64,000 nucleotides of DNA. Origin: Cyanomargarita calcarea GSE-NOS-MK-12-04C. Lineage in GTDB: Bacteria > Cyanobacteriota > Cyanobacteriia > Cyanobacteriales > Nostocaceae. The stretch spans positions 248,001 to 312,000 of the forward strand of contig JAHHGZ010000002.1 in the NCBI GenBank assembly GCA_019359595.1, in the 5' to 3' direction. Below the pieces are notes generated by a model that was given only the letters and a program-made list of their open reading frames with translations, was not told where the DNA came from and did no database searches. How positions within the stretch are numbered: the stretch's first letter is position 1; each line of letters begins with the position of its first letter. The translations under genes and the position numbers were made by a program. This document shows, one piece after another, positions 45,630 to 54,070 of the stretch.

Positions 45630-46142
45630 ATGAACGGTAGTAGAAAGCTTTGCCCATACCCCACTCGCATTGATATACCTGTAGAAGTGCGAGCGGATAT
45701 GATTGACGTCCTCAACTGGACACTTGCAACGGCTGTAGATTTAAAGACTCAGGTCAAGCAGGCACACTGGAATCTTAAAGGTATAAACTTTTACCAGCCA
45801 TCTGAATTGTTTAATAATATCGCAGCAAAAATAGAACAACACATCGATTTGATTGCTCAACGAATCACAATCCTTGGAGGTAGAGCGATGGGAACCTCTA
45901 GGACTGCAGCAAGACATTCAACTTTGCCTGAATACCCCTTGGATATTACTGATGATAAAGAGCATATGGCTGCTCTTGCGGAGCGTCTGGCTATTTATGC
46001 TAAATACCTGCGGGAAAATATCGATCTTTGCTTCACATTGGGGGACGCAAATACAGCAAACCTCTACACAGAAATTTCTAGACGGATCGATAAGTATTTA
46101 TGGTTCTTAGAGTCACAGCTTGCAACTTTAGAACTGAAATAA
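45630..46142 (+). CDS. dps: Dps family ferritin-like protein
   Basis: 170 residues from ATG 45630 (MNGSRKLCPYPTRIDIP), which has GGAG 6 nt upstream; ATG 45618 is also possible. Dps forms 12-mers that oxidise Fe(II) with H2O2, store iron and protect DNA. The four-helix ferritin fold and the intersubunit ferroxidase residues are visible: QVKQAHWNLKG (His), KIEQHIDLIAQRITILGG (His, Asp) with the expected Glu region. A terminator hairpin follows. Cyanobacteria carry several Dps paralogues; this one's regulation is unknown. Confidence 0.93.
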   Translation: MNGSRKLCPYPTRIDIPVEVRADMIDVLNWTLATAVDLKTQVKQAHWNLKGINFYQPSELFNNIAAKIEQHIDLIAQRITILGGRAMGTSRTAARHSTLPEYPLDITDDKEHMAALAERLAIYAKYLRENIDLCFTLGDANTANLYTEISRRIDKYLWFLESQLATLELK

Positions 46143-46200
46143 GTCTTGAAAGACGTTCTAGCACTCCGCCACATTAATTTTGACCCTTTCGCTCTTGCCC

Positions 46201-46235
46201 AGATCCCCGACTTAGGAGTGCGAAGTCGGGGATCT
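46201..46235 (+). terminator. Hairpin after dps
   Basis: AGATCCCCGACTT (46201-46213) is the exact complement of AAGTCGGGGATCT (46223-46235), loop 9 nt. The inner 10 bp are identical to the hairpin after larB (30969-31000). Confidence 0.65.
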
Positions 46236-46263
46236 AGTAACCCATCAGAACTAATGACACGGG

Positions 46264-46425
46264 CTACGAGTACCTTGTCACACGAACTTTGATGGGTAAG
46301 AGATTGAACCGCGTTCGCCCTTGGCGTTGCCGAAGGCTAGACGCAAAGGACGCGAAGAAAGAGGCTAAGAAGAGAAATTCCAAGAAGTTTCACCCATCAA
46401 AGTTGATGTGACAGTCTACGAGTAC
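46264..46425. mobile_element. Candidate MITE with 10-bp target duplication (1)
   Basis: CTACGAGTAC occurs as a perfect direct repeat at 46264-46273 and 46416-46425. Between them lies 142 nt whose 24-nt ends (46274-46297 and 46392-46415) are inverted repeats matching at 20 positions, with a perfect inner core ACTTTGATGGGT/ACCCATCAAAGT. No coding capacity. The TIR plus direct repeat pattern is that of a non-autonomous transposon. Confidence 0.75.
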
Positions 46426-46523
46426 TCCACCACACTGAATATGAGGGGGAAGCTGTACGCCTTCCTTAAGGTAGTGCAACTAGGAGCGATTCCATAAATT
46501 TTTCATTTTGATTTCGCTTATCT

Positions 46524-46685
46524 ACATATAATCCAATACGGTTGGTGTTAGCGCAAAAAACCTGGTATCGCTGCTCCCGGTTGGGTTGAGGAACGAAACC
46601 CAACATTTGGGCGGGTTGTTGGGTTTAGCAAAGCCTCAACCCAACCTACGATTCTCCTTAACACCAAGCGTATTGACATATAATC
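46524..46685. mobile_element. Candidate MITE with 10-bp target duplication (2)
   Basis: ACATATAATC is a perfect direct repeat at 46524-46533 and 46676-46685. It encloses 142 nt with 17-nt terminal inverted repeats (46534-46550 and 46659-46675) matching at 16 positions. Inside are GGTTGGGTTGAG and CTCAACCCAACC, an inner palindrome. No coding capacity. Its sequence is unrelated to the element at 46264. Confidence 0.78.
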
Positions 46686-46850
46686 AATTGACAAATTCTT
46701 AACATTTGTTTAATAAAATTTCAACTCACTTACTAATTTAAGTATAAAATTGATAGTATCAGTTATATTTAGCTGATTTGAATTTACTAATTGAAAAAAG
46801 ATTTTAATTTATTGTCAGCAGCATTAAGGATATTTACGAAATATAAAAAT

Positions 46851-47759
46851 ATGTTAAAAAACTTGCAATTACAACATAAATTCACCATTTTCTTAGTCTT
46901 AATTCTTGCATTTGGTTTGAGTTGGAGTGGATTGGCATTATCTTCTTTACTGAGGCAAAATGCTAGACAGGAAATTACCTCAACAGCCCTGATGCTGATG
47001 GAAAGCATGAGTTCTGTTCGCGACTACACTAGCGCTCAAATTAATCCAGAATTGGCGGATAAATTAGATACTGAATTCTTACCGCAAACTGTACCAGGTT
47101 ACTCTGCACGGGAAGTCTTTGAAATTATGCGAAAAAAATCAGACTACCGTGATTTTTTCTATAAAGAAGCTACGATAAATCCTACTAATATGCGGGATAA
47201 ATCTGACAATTTTGAGACAAATATTATTGAAAATTTTAGAGATAAAAAAAAATTGAAAGAATTGAGCGGATTTCGTTCCATTCCTAGCGGTGATATTTTC
47301 TACATAGCTCGTCCGTTGGCAGTTTCTCAAGAAAGCTGCCTAAAGTGTCACAGTACACCAAATGTTGCACCTAAAAGCATGATTGAGCGTTATGGACCGG
47401 TTAATGGATTTGGATGGCAGATCAATGAGATTATTGGCGCTCAATTTATCTCAGTGCCAGCAAGTAAAGTCATTCAAAAAGCCAATAAGTCTTCTTTCTT
47501 GATTATTCTAATTGTATCTACTGTTTTTGGGGCAATTATACTTTTAGTTAATATGTTCTTAAATCGGGAAGTTGTTGCTCCTCTGAAACGCATAACTAAA
47601 ATTGCAGAGGAAATTAGTACGGGGCGTATGGACGTTGATTTTGATCGGTTATCTAATGATGAAATTGGCAATCTCGCCAAAGCTTTTCAACGGATGAAGT
47701 TTAGTTTAGATATGGCAATGAAAAGAATTAAACGCTCTCAGGGTAGTACAGGAAATTAA
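46851..47759 (+). CDS. DUF3365 heme-binding sensor with HAMP domain
   Basis: 302 residues from ATG 46851; a TTG at 46791 would add 20. Topology: one N-terminal transmembrane helix (FTIFLVLILAFGLSWSGLALS), a periplasmic DUF3365 domain (about 30-215) that contains a c-type heme motif CLKCH at residues 163-167, a second helix (FLIILIVSTVFGAIILLVNMFL) and a HAMP domain (PLKRITKIAEEISTGRMDVDF). The protein ends after HAMP with no kinase or cyclase domain, so its signal must go to another protein. The related Tll0287 domain binds c-type heme. The C-terminal stop is 2 nt before a composite repeat. Confidence 0.88.
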   Translation: MLKNLQLQHKFTIFLVLILAFGLSWSGLALSSLLRQNARQEITSTALMLMESMSSVRDYTSAQINPELADKLDTEFLPQTVPGYSAREVFEIMRKKSDYRDFFYKEATINPTNMRDKSDNFETNIIENFRDKKKLKELSGFRSIPSGDIFYIARPLAVSQESCLKCHSTPNVAPKSMIERYGPVNGFGWQINEIIGAQFISVPASKVIQKANKSSFLIILIVSTVFGAIILLVNMFLNREVVAPLKRITKIAEEISTGRMDVDFDRLSNDEIGNLAKAFQRMKFSLDMAMKRIKRSQGSTGN

Positions 47760-47761
47760 TC

Positions 47762-47907
47762 GAATGAATGAAGGAAGAAGGAAGAAGGAAGAAGGAAGAA
47801 GGAAGAAGGAAGAAGGAAGAAGCTTTATATACGTGGATTGGATCCCAACTCAAAACGAAAGACCCCAATCAGACCTGGGGTATTAAAAAGTTTATTCGAG
47901 GATAATA
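47762..47907 (+). repeat. Composite repeat, copy after the DUF3365 gene
   Basis: In plus orientation: GAATGAATGAAGG, seven GGAAGAA units, GCTTTATATACGTGGATTGG, CAACTCAAAACGAAAG, a hairpin with ACCCC/GGGGT around AATCAGACCT, then TATTAAAAAGTTTATTCGAGGATAAT. It starts 2 nt after the stop of the upstream gene. Confidence 0.85.
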
Positions 47908-47997
47908 TAAAATATCTGTGAAAGCTCCTTCTTGTAGTGGACATCATATTAAATCTATCTTCAAAAATTCAAAACTTTGAATTGATAAACAGATTTT

Positions 47998-49191
47998 TTA
48001 TGAAAAGAGATGCTCCTTAAATTCAATCGATGCGGATAAATCCCCAATTTCTCTTCCTAAAAGTTCCACAAATTCATAAGGAGAAGCATGAGGATTTCGT
48101 TCTAGTACTTCTTCTACAATTAAGCTTGCCATTGGTCCAATATAGTAAGCTAGTTCTTGCTGACAACGTTCTATAAATTCAATTGCAAGAGATGTCTGGC
48201 TAACAGGTAAGCTCAAAGTTTTTTCTTGCGGTTCATTGCTGGGTTGTGCTGTTGTATAACTATTAGCTGCTGGATAGGCAAGAATTGTTGGAGGTGGCAC
48301 TATTGGAACTTGTTGATATTGCCCAAAACTCTCTAAATCGGTCTTGACTTGTTTCGTTGTTTGGTAGCGTTTTTCTGGTGTATCTGCCAACATTTTATGA
48401 AGTACTTGAGCAAAAGTATCGCTGATATTTGTGTAAAGATGCCATTCCCATTCAAGGGAAGATTGGTTCATCAGCATACATGGATCGCGACCTGTTAGCA
48501 ACACAACTGCAGTTACTCCTAAAGCATAAAGGTCACTGCTGGGAGAACACAAACCCAAGCTAATTTGTTCCCTAGGGGCATATCCCACTTTTCCCACAAG
48601 GGACATTTTGCCGACAAAGCTAGCTTGGTTAGAGTTTCTAGTTTCGTTAAGACCGGTGATTTGCTTGCCAACGCCAAAATCGATCAAGAGGGGTAAATCT
48701 TTGCCGTTAGGCAGCATGATATTATCAGGCGAAATATCTCGATGGATGATATTGTGTTGGTGAATATATTCCAAAATGGGCAGCAATTTTTTGAGCCACT
48801 CTATAACCTCATTTTCAGAAAAAGTTTGTCCTTGGCTTTGACGTTCTCCCAATAGTCTCGAATATGTTTTCCCATCTACAAATTCTTGTACCAAGAACAG
48901 CCGTCCATCATCTTCAAAGCAAGCCAAAAATCTGGGAATTTGTGGATGTTCCAACTGATGGAGAATTTTTGCTTCTCTTTTAAACAAATCCCGGCATTTT
49001 TCTAGCCCACTTTCCCCCGTTCCAATGGGTGCAAATTCTTTGAGAACACAAGGTTCGTTAAAGCGACGAGTATCAAAAGCTAAGTAAGTTCGTCCTAGTC
49101 CACCCTGTCCTAAAAGCTTTTGAATAATATAGCGGTTATCTATGAGCGTTCCAGAGGCTATTTCCGGTTTTGCCAAAGGGGGCTGATGCAT
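47998..49191 (-). CDS. Serine/threonine protein kinase
   Basis: 397 residues. The kinase domain spans about 18-275: YIIQKLLGQGGLGRTYLAFD, the lysine in CVLKEFAP, HRDISPDNIMLP, with HRDISPDN in place of the usual HRDIKPxN, DFGVGKQ and APREQISLG. Replacement of the catalytic-loop Lys by Ser is seen in part of the cyanobacterial kinase family. The C-terminal part (about 320-397: QQELAYYIGPMASLIVEEVLE, then PYEFVELLGREIGDL) is a small helical domain also found on other cyanobacterial signalling proteins; its role is unknown to me. No transmembrane helix. The DUF3365 sensor gene converges on it and a PhnD-like gene lies upstream. Confidence 0.9.
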   Translation of the reverse strand: MHQPPLAKPEIASGTLIDNRYIIQKLLGQGGLGRTYLAFDTRRFNEPCVLKEFAPIGTGESGLEKCRDLFKREAKILHQLEHPQIPRFLACFEDDGRLFLVQEFVDGKTYSRLLGERQSQGQTFSENEVIEWLKKLLPILEYIHQHNIIHRDISPDNIMLPNGKDLPLLIDFGVGKQITGLNETRNSNQASFVGKMSLVGKVGYAPREQISLGLCSPSSDLYALGVTAVVLLTGRDPCMLMNQSSLEWEWHLYTNISDTFAQVLHKMLADTPEKRYQTTKQVKTDLESFGQYQQVPIVPPPTILAYPAANSYTTAQPSNEPQEKTLSLPVSQTSLAIEFIERCQQELAYYIGPMASLIVEEVLERNPHASPYEFVELLGREIGDLSASIEFKEHLFS

Positions 49192-49269
49192 ATAATCATA
49201 TTCCTAACAATTCGCTGATTCAACAAGTAAACTATTTGACCAACAAATACATTTTTTCTCAAAACTAAA

Positions 49270-49397
49270 TTTATCCTCGAATAAACTTTTTAAGACCCCG
49301 ACCGTTCTCAGAGTCGTCCGTTTTAATTTGGGGTCTAAATCCCATCTAAAAACCTCCTTCCTTCCTTCCTTCCTTCTTCCTTCATTCATTCATTCCA
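49270..49397 (-). repeat. Composite repeat, copy after the PhnD-like gene
   Basis: On the minus strand: GGAATGAATGAATGAAGG, heptamers and GGAA tetramers, GGAGGTTTTTAGATGGGATTT, then AGACCCC (49299-49293 region) and GGGGTCT as a 7-bp long-range stem (plus-strand positions 49293-49299 and 49330-49336), then TTAAAAAGTTTATTCGAGGATAAAT. It begins about 110 nt after the stop, the one copy not tight against a stop. Confidence 0.82.
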
Positions 49398-49506
49398 GAG
49401 ATTATTTATTTATGATTTAAAATTGCAAAAAATATGCAAACAAATTCTCAAATTTTCTATATGAAATTTTATTCACTAGCATTAATAGAGTGTTTAACTA
49501 GCAACT

Positions 49507-50400
49507 TTATCTTTCTGTTGTGGATTCTTGAGAGCCGAGGACTGCAGGTCTTTGTTTAACCTGTTCTTCAAGAGGTCTAACTTTTTCAACTAATTTAATC
49601 AACTCCCTGTAGTTAGGCACTGGAGCCCCAGGTACATAACCGGCATCCCATGCAATATCTGGAGGTGCTTCGCTCATAACCTTTTGGATTTGTTGCTGGA
49701 GATTGCGATCTACTTTTGGTCCGAGTACAACAACTCCAGAAGGAATCCACCGACTAGTTTGCAAAGTTCTAAACTTAGTTGTACTAAATTCTTGGTGATA
49801 AGTATCGAAGTCCTTTTCAGATAAAGCAATTGCGTCAGTGCTTCCTTCATTAAGCCATTGTAGGGCAGTTTTGGGAGTAGGGGCGAAACGAATTTGAGCC
49901 AGGGTTAAACCATAAAGGTCATACAACGGAACATAGTAACCTGCGGCGGAACCTACTTCTCCTAAGGTAACGGTTTTATTAGTTAAGTCTACTATTTTTT
50001 TTATTGGTGCCTCATCCCGAACTATGAGTAAAGAACGCTGTCTGCGGCTGAATTCTTCCATTGAAAACAGAGGAATATACAGTTCTTGACCAATAGCGAT
50101 CGCTGCTAGTCCAGGGGGAGCAAAGACAATATCCCAATTTTTACGCTTAATCTGTGCTACGGCCTGCAATTCGTTGTAAGCGGGTTCAAGTTCTACAATT
50201 AACTTAGTTTGTACTGCTATATAGTCTTTAAAGCGCTCGTACTTGTCTTGTGAAAACTTTTGTTCGCCATAACTCACAACACCGATGGTTAGTTTATCGG
50301 GAATTGTGGTCGTTTTTTCAGAACCGCATCCTACTGCTGTTAGCCCAACGATCATTAAAATTTGAAACAGCATAAAACGCGGTAAAATAATTATTTTCAT
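49507..50400 (-). CDS. PhnD/SsuA-type phosphate/phosphonate substrate-binding lipoprotein
   Basis: 297 residues. The N terminus (FMLFQILMIVGLTAVGCGSE) is a lipoprotein signal with Cys at about residue 25. The domain has the features of the phosphate/phosphite/phosphonate binding family: LTIGVVSYGEQKFSQDKYERFKDYI, DIVFAPPGLAA, LLIVRDEAPIKKIVDL and VTLGEVGSAAGYYVPLYDLYG. No permease or ATPase gene is adjacent, so it may be a sensor or an orphan binding protein; in this neighbourhood (kinase and heme sensor) a sensing role is possible. Confidence 0.85.
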   Translation of the reverse strand: MKIIILPRFMLFQILMIVGLTAVGCGSEKTTTIPDKLTIGVVSYGEQKFSQDKYERFKDYIAVQTKLIVELEPAYNELQAVAQIKRKNWDIVFAPPGLAAIAIGQELYIPLFSMEEFSRRQRSLLIVRDEAPIKKIVDLTNKTVTLGEVGSAAGYYVPLYDLYGLTLAQIRFAPTPKTALQWLNEGSTDAIALSEKDFDTYHQEFSTTKFRTLQTSRWIPSGVVVLGPKVDRNLQQQIQKVMSEAPPDIAWDAGYVPGAPVPNYRELIKLVEKVRPLEEQVKQRPAVLGSQESTTER

Positions 50401-50468
50401 GCCGGAATCAATTTAGTAGGCTAGATTAGTTTCGATTATCCTATTTCCAGCCTCACAAGAAGCGATCG

Positions 50469-50535
50469 TGCGAAAAAATTAATCTTTTCATCCGAGTTTC
50501 AAAATTTTCAATAACTCTATAAGAATTTTAAGACA
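50469..50535. repeat. Direct repeat flanking the DUF4926 gene, copy 1
   Basis: Shares CGAAAAAATTAATCTTTTCAT, CGAGTTTCAAAATT, AATAACTCT and ATAAGAATTTTAAGACA with 50771-50850 in the same orientation; copy 1 lacks 14 nt in the middle. It contains the DUF4926 stop codon. Confidence 0.85.
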
Positions 50536-50746
50536 CTAATGTTCTTTCACCAATTGGTTGATGATATAAAACCATTAGCTGGCTAGCATTTAAAGTTTCT
50601 ACTCCATAAGCTTTTCCTGCTAAGTCGCTGAATTCTACTTCAAAAACTCCAGGCTCATATTCATCCACAATTGTTCCTACTTGACCGCGATATAATCTTA
50701 ATTGTGGTAAGTTTTCGGTCAGGGCAACAATATCTAATAATTTCAT
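50528..50746 (-). CDS. DUF4926 domain protein
   Basis: 72 residues from ATG 50746 (MKLLDIVALTENLPQLRLYR). The short beta-rich domain has the DUF4926 pattern: GQVGTIVDEYEPGVFEVEFSD, then AYGVETLNASQLMVL. Proteins of this family are small and often found near toxin-antitoxin or mobile genes; biochemical function is not known. The gene sits between two direct repeats of about 70-80 nt that look like duplicated 3' regions. Confidence 0.85.
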   Translation of the reverse strand: MKLLDIVALTENLPQLRLYRGQVGTIVDEYEPGVFEVEFSDLAGKAYGVETLNASQLMVLYHQPIGERTLVS

Positions 50747-50770
50747 TGCTATTACCTCACTGCTTGAGCG

Positions 50771-50850
50771 CACGAAAAAATTAATCTTTTCATGCGAGTT
50801 TCAAAATTATAAATAACTCTTTGAGTAGCTCTCAATAAGAATTTTAAGAC
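50771..50850. repeat. Direct repeat flanking the DUF4926 gene, copy 2
   Basis: The longer copy of the pair. On the minus strand it starts about 10 nt after the stop of the DUF3291 gene and ends about 25 nt before the DUF4926 ATG. Confidence 0.85.
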
Positions 50851-50858
50851 AAAACTTT

Positions 50859-51368
50859 CTAGTTATAGTCTACACCTGCGGTAACAAAACGCGATGAGAT
50901 GTCTTCTGGGCTAGAAAATGGTTTGCTAAACGAGAAAGCATAAGGAGTTGAACCATGACTGCGTAAATGTTCCAGCCTTTCCTTCGCTTCTGCAATTGTC
51001 GGTGTATGTCCCACAGGAATCCACCATAACGCCAAAATCGGTTGGTCTGCTTTTTCAAACCAACGTCGGCGATCGCGCATCACACTAGCATGGGCACTAC
51101 GATAAACATAACTCGACAGAGCTTCCACTGACTTCCAAACAGTCAGAGTAATCAAAATCCGCTCGTCTTCAAAAGCTCGGATACTGGTAGCATCTTCTGC
51201 ACCCTCGCTTCGCAATCGCCAGATAAATCCAGGATCTGCGTCAGCTACCGCATTGACATCTCGGATTTGAGCGACAAAATCAGCCATCTCGGGATCGTCT
51301 AATGAACCTCGTAAGGTTGCGGTATTCACTTGGGCTAGATGATACTCTTCTTGTTTAGTAGATTGCAT
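50859..51368 (-). CDS. DUF3291 domain protein
   Basis: 169 residues from ATG 51368 (MQSTKQEEYHLAQVNTATLRG); in-frame ATGs at 51395 and 51410 are alternatives. The dimeric alpha/beta ferredoxin-like fold of the antibiotic-monooxygenase-like superfamily is suggested by HLAQVNTATLRGSLDDPEMADFVAQI and VWKSVEALSSYVYRSAHASVMRDRRRWFEK. The family has no known function; its conserved W, H and R residues suggest small-molecule binding. It is upstream of the DUF4926 cassette on the same strand. Confidence 0.82.
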   Translation of the reverse strand: MQSTKQEEYHLAQVNTATLRGSLDDPEMADFVAQIRDVNAVADADPGFIWRLRSEGAEDATSIRAFEDERILITLTVWKSVEALSSYVYRSAHASVMRDRRRWFEKADQPILALWWIPVGHTPTIAEAKERLEHLRSHGSTPYAFSFSKPFSSPEDISSRFVTAGVDYN

Positions 51369-51622
51369 CGTCAGGATGATGGAATGTTGTTGCATACAGA
51401 ACATTCGCATAATTCATCTATCTTAAGAAGTATTTGTTTAAAGAAATTAATATTGTTAGAACTTATATGATGTCAGCCTAAATGACGATCTCATATATGG
51501 TTTTCCTGTAATCTCCTCCAGCCCTCCTGCTCGGTTCCTTTCAAAGTATCGCCCGCCCTGGCCCTGCTCCCCGCTCCCCCTTCCCCGCAACTATGTTGAG
51601 TTTACAAGCGTGCCATTGGATT

Positions 51623-53170
51623 CTACTCCTCCTCCTCCTCGTCAGGCATCATCAAATCTTCTTCACTCAGTGTTTGCGGTGGAATCGCGGCAATAATCGC
51701 ATCAATCACCTTCGCCACAGCGATAATCTCTATATCGAGTTCCGGAAATTTTTGCCCCTTTGGGACGATCGCGCGTTTAAATCCCAGTTTTGCCGCTTCT
51801 TTTAGCCGCAGTTCCATTTGTGACACGGATCTGACTTGCCCACCTAAGCCAACTTCACCAATTAATACTGTACCTGGGTCAACCACACGATCGCGGAAAC
51901 TAGCAACAACGGCGATCGCTATTCCCAAATCGACTGCAGGTTCTTCGACGTTTAACCCACCAGCAGAAGCGACGTAAGAATCTAATTTCGATAGGGGAAT
52001 TCCCACCCGTTTCTCCAAAACTGCGAGAATTTGCTGCAATCGGCCATAATCTACCCCAGTTGTGGAACGACGGGGTGAAGCGTAGCTAGTAGGACTTACC
52101 AATGCTTGCAACTCCACAACAATTGGACGAGTTCCTTCGCAAGCCACGACAATAGCTGTACCGGGAGATGGATCGTCGCGATTGCCTAAAAATAACTCGC
52201 TGGGGTTGGGGACTTCTCGCAACCCTTTGTCTATCATTTCAAAAATGCCGATTTCATGAGTAGCACCAAAGCGGTTTTTGACTGTCCGTAATAACCGATG
52301 GGAGGCAAAACGATCGCCTTCAAAATACAACACTGTATCGACCAAATGTTCTAATACTTTCGGACCGGCGATCGCTCCTTCTTTGGTGACGTGTCCGACA
52401 ATTAACATGGTGATATCTTCGTGTTTCGCCACTTTCATCAACCCGGCTGTGCATTCCCGAACCTGAGCTACTGAACCGGGTGCAGAAGTCAGAGCAGGAA
52501 AATATACAGTTTGGATACTATCAATCACCACTACATTTGGTCGCAGCGATTCGACCTCACGCAAAATTTCTTCCAAATCTGTTTCTGGCAAGATATACAA
52601 ATCTGCACTGACACCATCAGCGTCTTTAGGTTTTAGGATCTTTTCTACTACTTTGCCATTCCCATTACTATTCTCATTTTCCTCACCCACCACATTCAGG
52701 TACTCCCCCACCCCCAAGCGCAAAGCTCTTAATTTTACCTGTTGTGCAGATTCTTCTCCAGATACGTACAGAATGCGATATCTTTGTGCCAATTCATTGG
52801 ATACTTGCAACAGCAGAGTCGATTTCCCAATTCCCGGATCGCCACCAATCAATACCATAGAACCTGGAACAATTCCACCACCAAGCACCCGATCCAATTC
52901 GCCATAACCAGACTCCCAACGTGTGAGTTGGCGATCGCTAATCTGGTCAAATGTTAGAGATGCTCGCGGTTTCGCTGGTTTAGCTTTCTCTTTTGCGCTC
53001 CCCTGCTGAGTTCGCCAATTACCAGCACGACTTGGTAAATCTGTCGATAATTGTGGGGCAATCTGCTCTTCTAGAGAATTGTAGGTGCCACAAGCAGGAC
53101 ACTTCCCGAACCACTGGGGAGATTCTCCTCCACATTCGTTACAAATGAAAATGGTTTTAGACTTTGCCAT
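51623..53170 (-). CDS. radA: DNA repair protein RadA
   Basis: 515 residues. RadA (Sms) is a RecA-like ATPase that promotes branch migration in recombinational repair. In order: N-terminal C4 zinc finger CNECGGESPQWFGKCPACG, Walker A GGDPGIGKSTLL, Walker B VVVIDSIQTVY, the RadA-specific KNRFGATHEIGIFEM, and a C-terminal Lon-like domain with SPTSYASPRRSTTGVDYGRL. The C terminus ends in a run of Glu. A short insert (GEENENSNGNGKVVEKILK) before the Walker B region is absent from many bacterial RadA. It diverges from rpaB. Confidence 0.95.
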   Translation of the reverse strand: MAKSKTIFICNECGGESPQWFGKCPACGTYNSLEEQIAPQLSTDLPSRAGNWRTQQGSAKEKAKPAKPRASLTFDQISDRQLTRWESGYGELDRVLGGGIVPGSMVLIGGDPGIGKSTLLLQVSNELAQRYRILYVSGEESAQQVKLRALRLGVGEYLNVVGEENENSNGNGKVVEKILKPKDADGVSADLYILPETDLEEILREVESLRPNVVVIDSIQTVYFPALTSAPGSVAQVRECTAGLMKVAKHEDITMLIVGHVTKEGAIAGPKVLEHLVDTVLYFEGDRFASHRLLRTVKNRFGATHEIGIFEMIDKGLREVPNPSELFLGNRDDPSPGTAIVVACEGTRPIVVELQALVSPTSYASPRRSTTGVDYGRLQQILAVLEKRVGIPLSKLDSYVASAGGLNVEEPAVDLGIAIAVVASFRDRVVDPGTVLIGEVGLGGQVRSVSQMELRLKEAAKLGFKRAIVPKGQKFPELDIEIIAVAKVIDAIIAAIPPQTLSEEDLMMPDEEEEE

Positions 53171-53340
53171 TCTTAAATCTTATTAAATATTCTTAATTTT
53201 TGCTTACCGATCGGTTCCGACGAAAATCCAATAATAGTAGTATTTGTAGCCTTTTCCAATTCAATGAATAGAATGATATCTTAATAATATGGTATTAAAA
53301 ATTAATCATGAAAAATTTTAGTTAAGGAGCGTTCAAAAAC

Positions 53341-54069
53341 TTGGAAAGTCATAAAGAAAAAATCTTGGTGGTAGACGACGAAGCCAGCATCCGGCGGATT
53401 TTGGAAACTCGCCTTTCGATGATTGGTTACGATGTAGTAACGGCTGGTGATGGCGAAGAAGCTTTGGAAACTTTTCGCAAATCCGAACCAGATTTGGTTG
53501 TTTTGGATGTAATGATGCCAAAGCTTGATGGCTATGGCGTGTGTCAAGAATTACGCAAAGAATCAGATGTCCCAATTATTATGTTAACAGCCTTGGGAGA
53601 TGTGGCAGACCGCATTACCGGGTTGGAATTGGGTGCTGATGACTACGTAGTTAAACCATTTTCACCCAAAGAATTAGAAGCCCGAATTCGCTCAGTACTG
53701 AGACGTGTAGACAAAAACGGTGCTTCTGGTATTCCCAGCTCTGGTGTCATTCATGTTAGTAATATCAAAATTGATACCAATAAGCGCCAAGTATACAAAG
53801 GCGACGAGCGCATTCGGTTGACCGGCATGGAGTTTAGTTTACTAGAGTTGTTGGTCAGCCGCTCTGGTGAAGCTTTTTCCCGCTCCGAAATTTTGCAGGA
53901 AGTCTGGGGATACACACCAGAACGTCATGTAGATACCCGCGTAGTAGATGTGCATATTTCCCGTTTGCGGGCAAAATTGGAAGACGATCCGAGCAACCCA
54001 GAGCTAATTCTCACTGCAAGAGGTACTGGCTATCTGTTTCAGCGGATAATTGAACCCGGAGAAGAGTAA
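53341..54069 (+). CDS. rpaB: OmpR-family response regulator RpaB
   Basis: 242 residues. RpaB binds HLR1 sites and controls high-light and photosystem genes with the kinase Hik33. The receiver domain has the acidic pair (VVDDEASIRRIL), phospho-acceptor Asp in VVLDVMMPKLDGYG and the Lys in VVKPFSPKELEARI; the winged-helix effector domain has RLTGMEFSLLELLVSRSGEAFSRSEIL and HISRLRAKLEDDPSNP. The sequence is that of RpaB throughout. The start is TTG (LESHKEK), which I recall as usual for this gene, with AAGGAG about 13 nt upstream. An STRR region follows its stop. Confidence 0.93.
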   Translation: MESHKEKILVVDDEASIRRILETRLSMIGYDVVTAGDGEEALETFRKSEPDLVVLDVMMPKLDGYGVCQELRKESDVPIIMLTALGDVADRITGLELGADDYVVKPFSPKELEARIRSVLRRVDKNGASGIPSSGVIHVSNIKIDTNKRQVYKGDERIRLTGMEFSLLELLVSRSGEAFSRSEILQEVWGYTPERHVDTRVVDVHISRLRAKLEDDPSNPELILTARGTGYLFQRIIEPGEE

Positions 54070-54070
54070 G

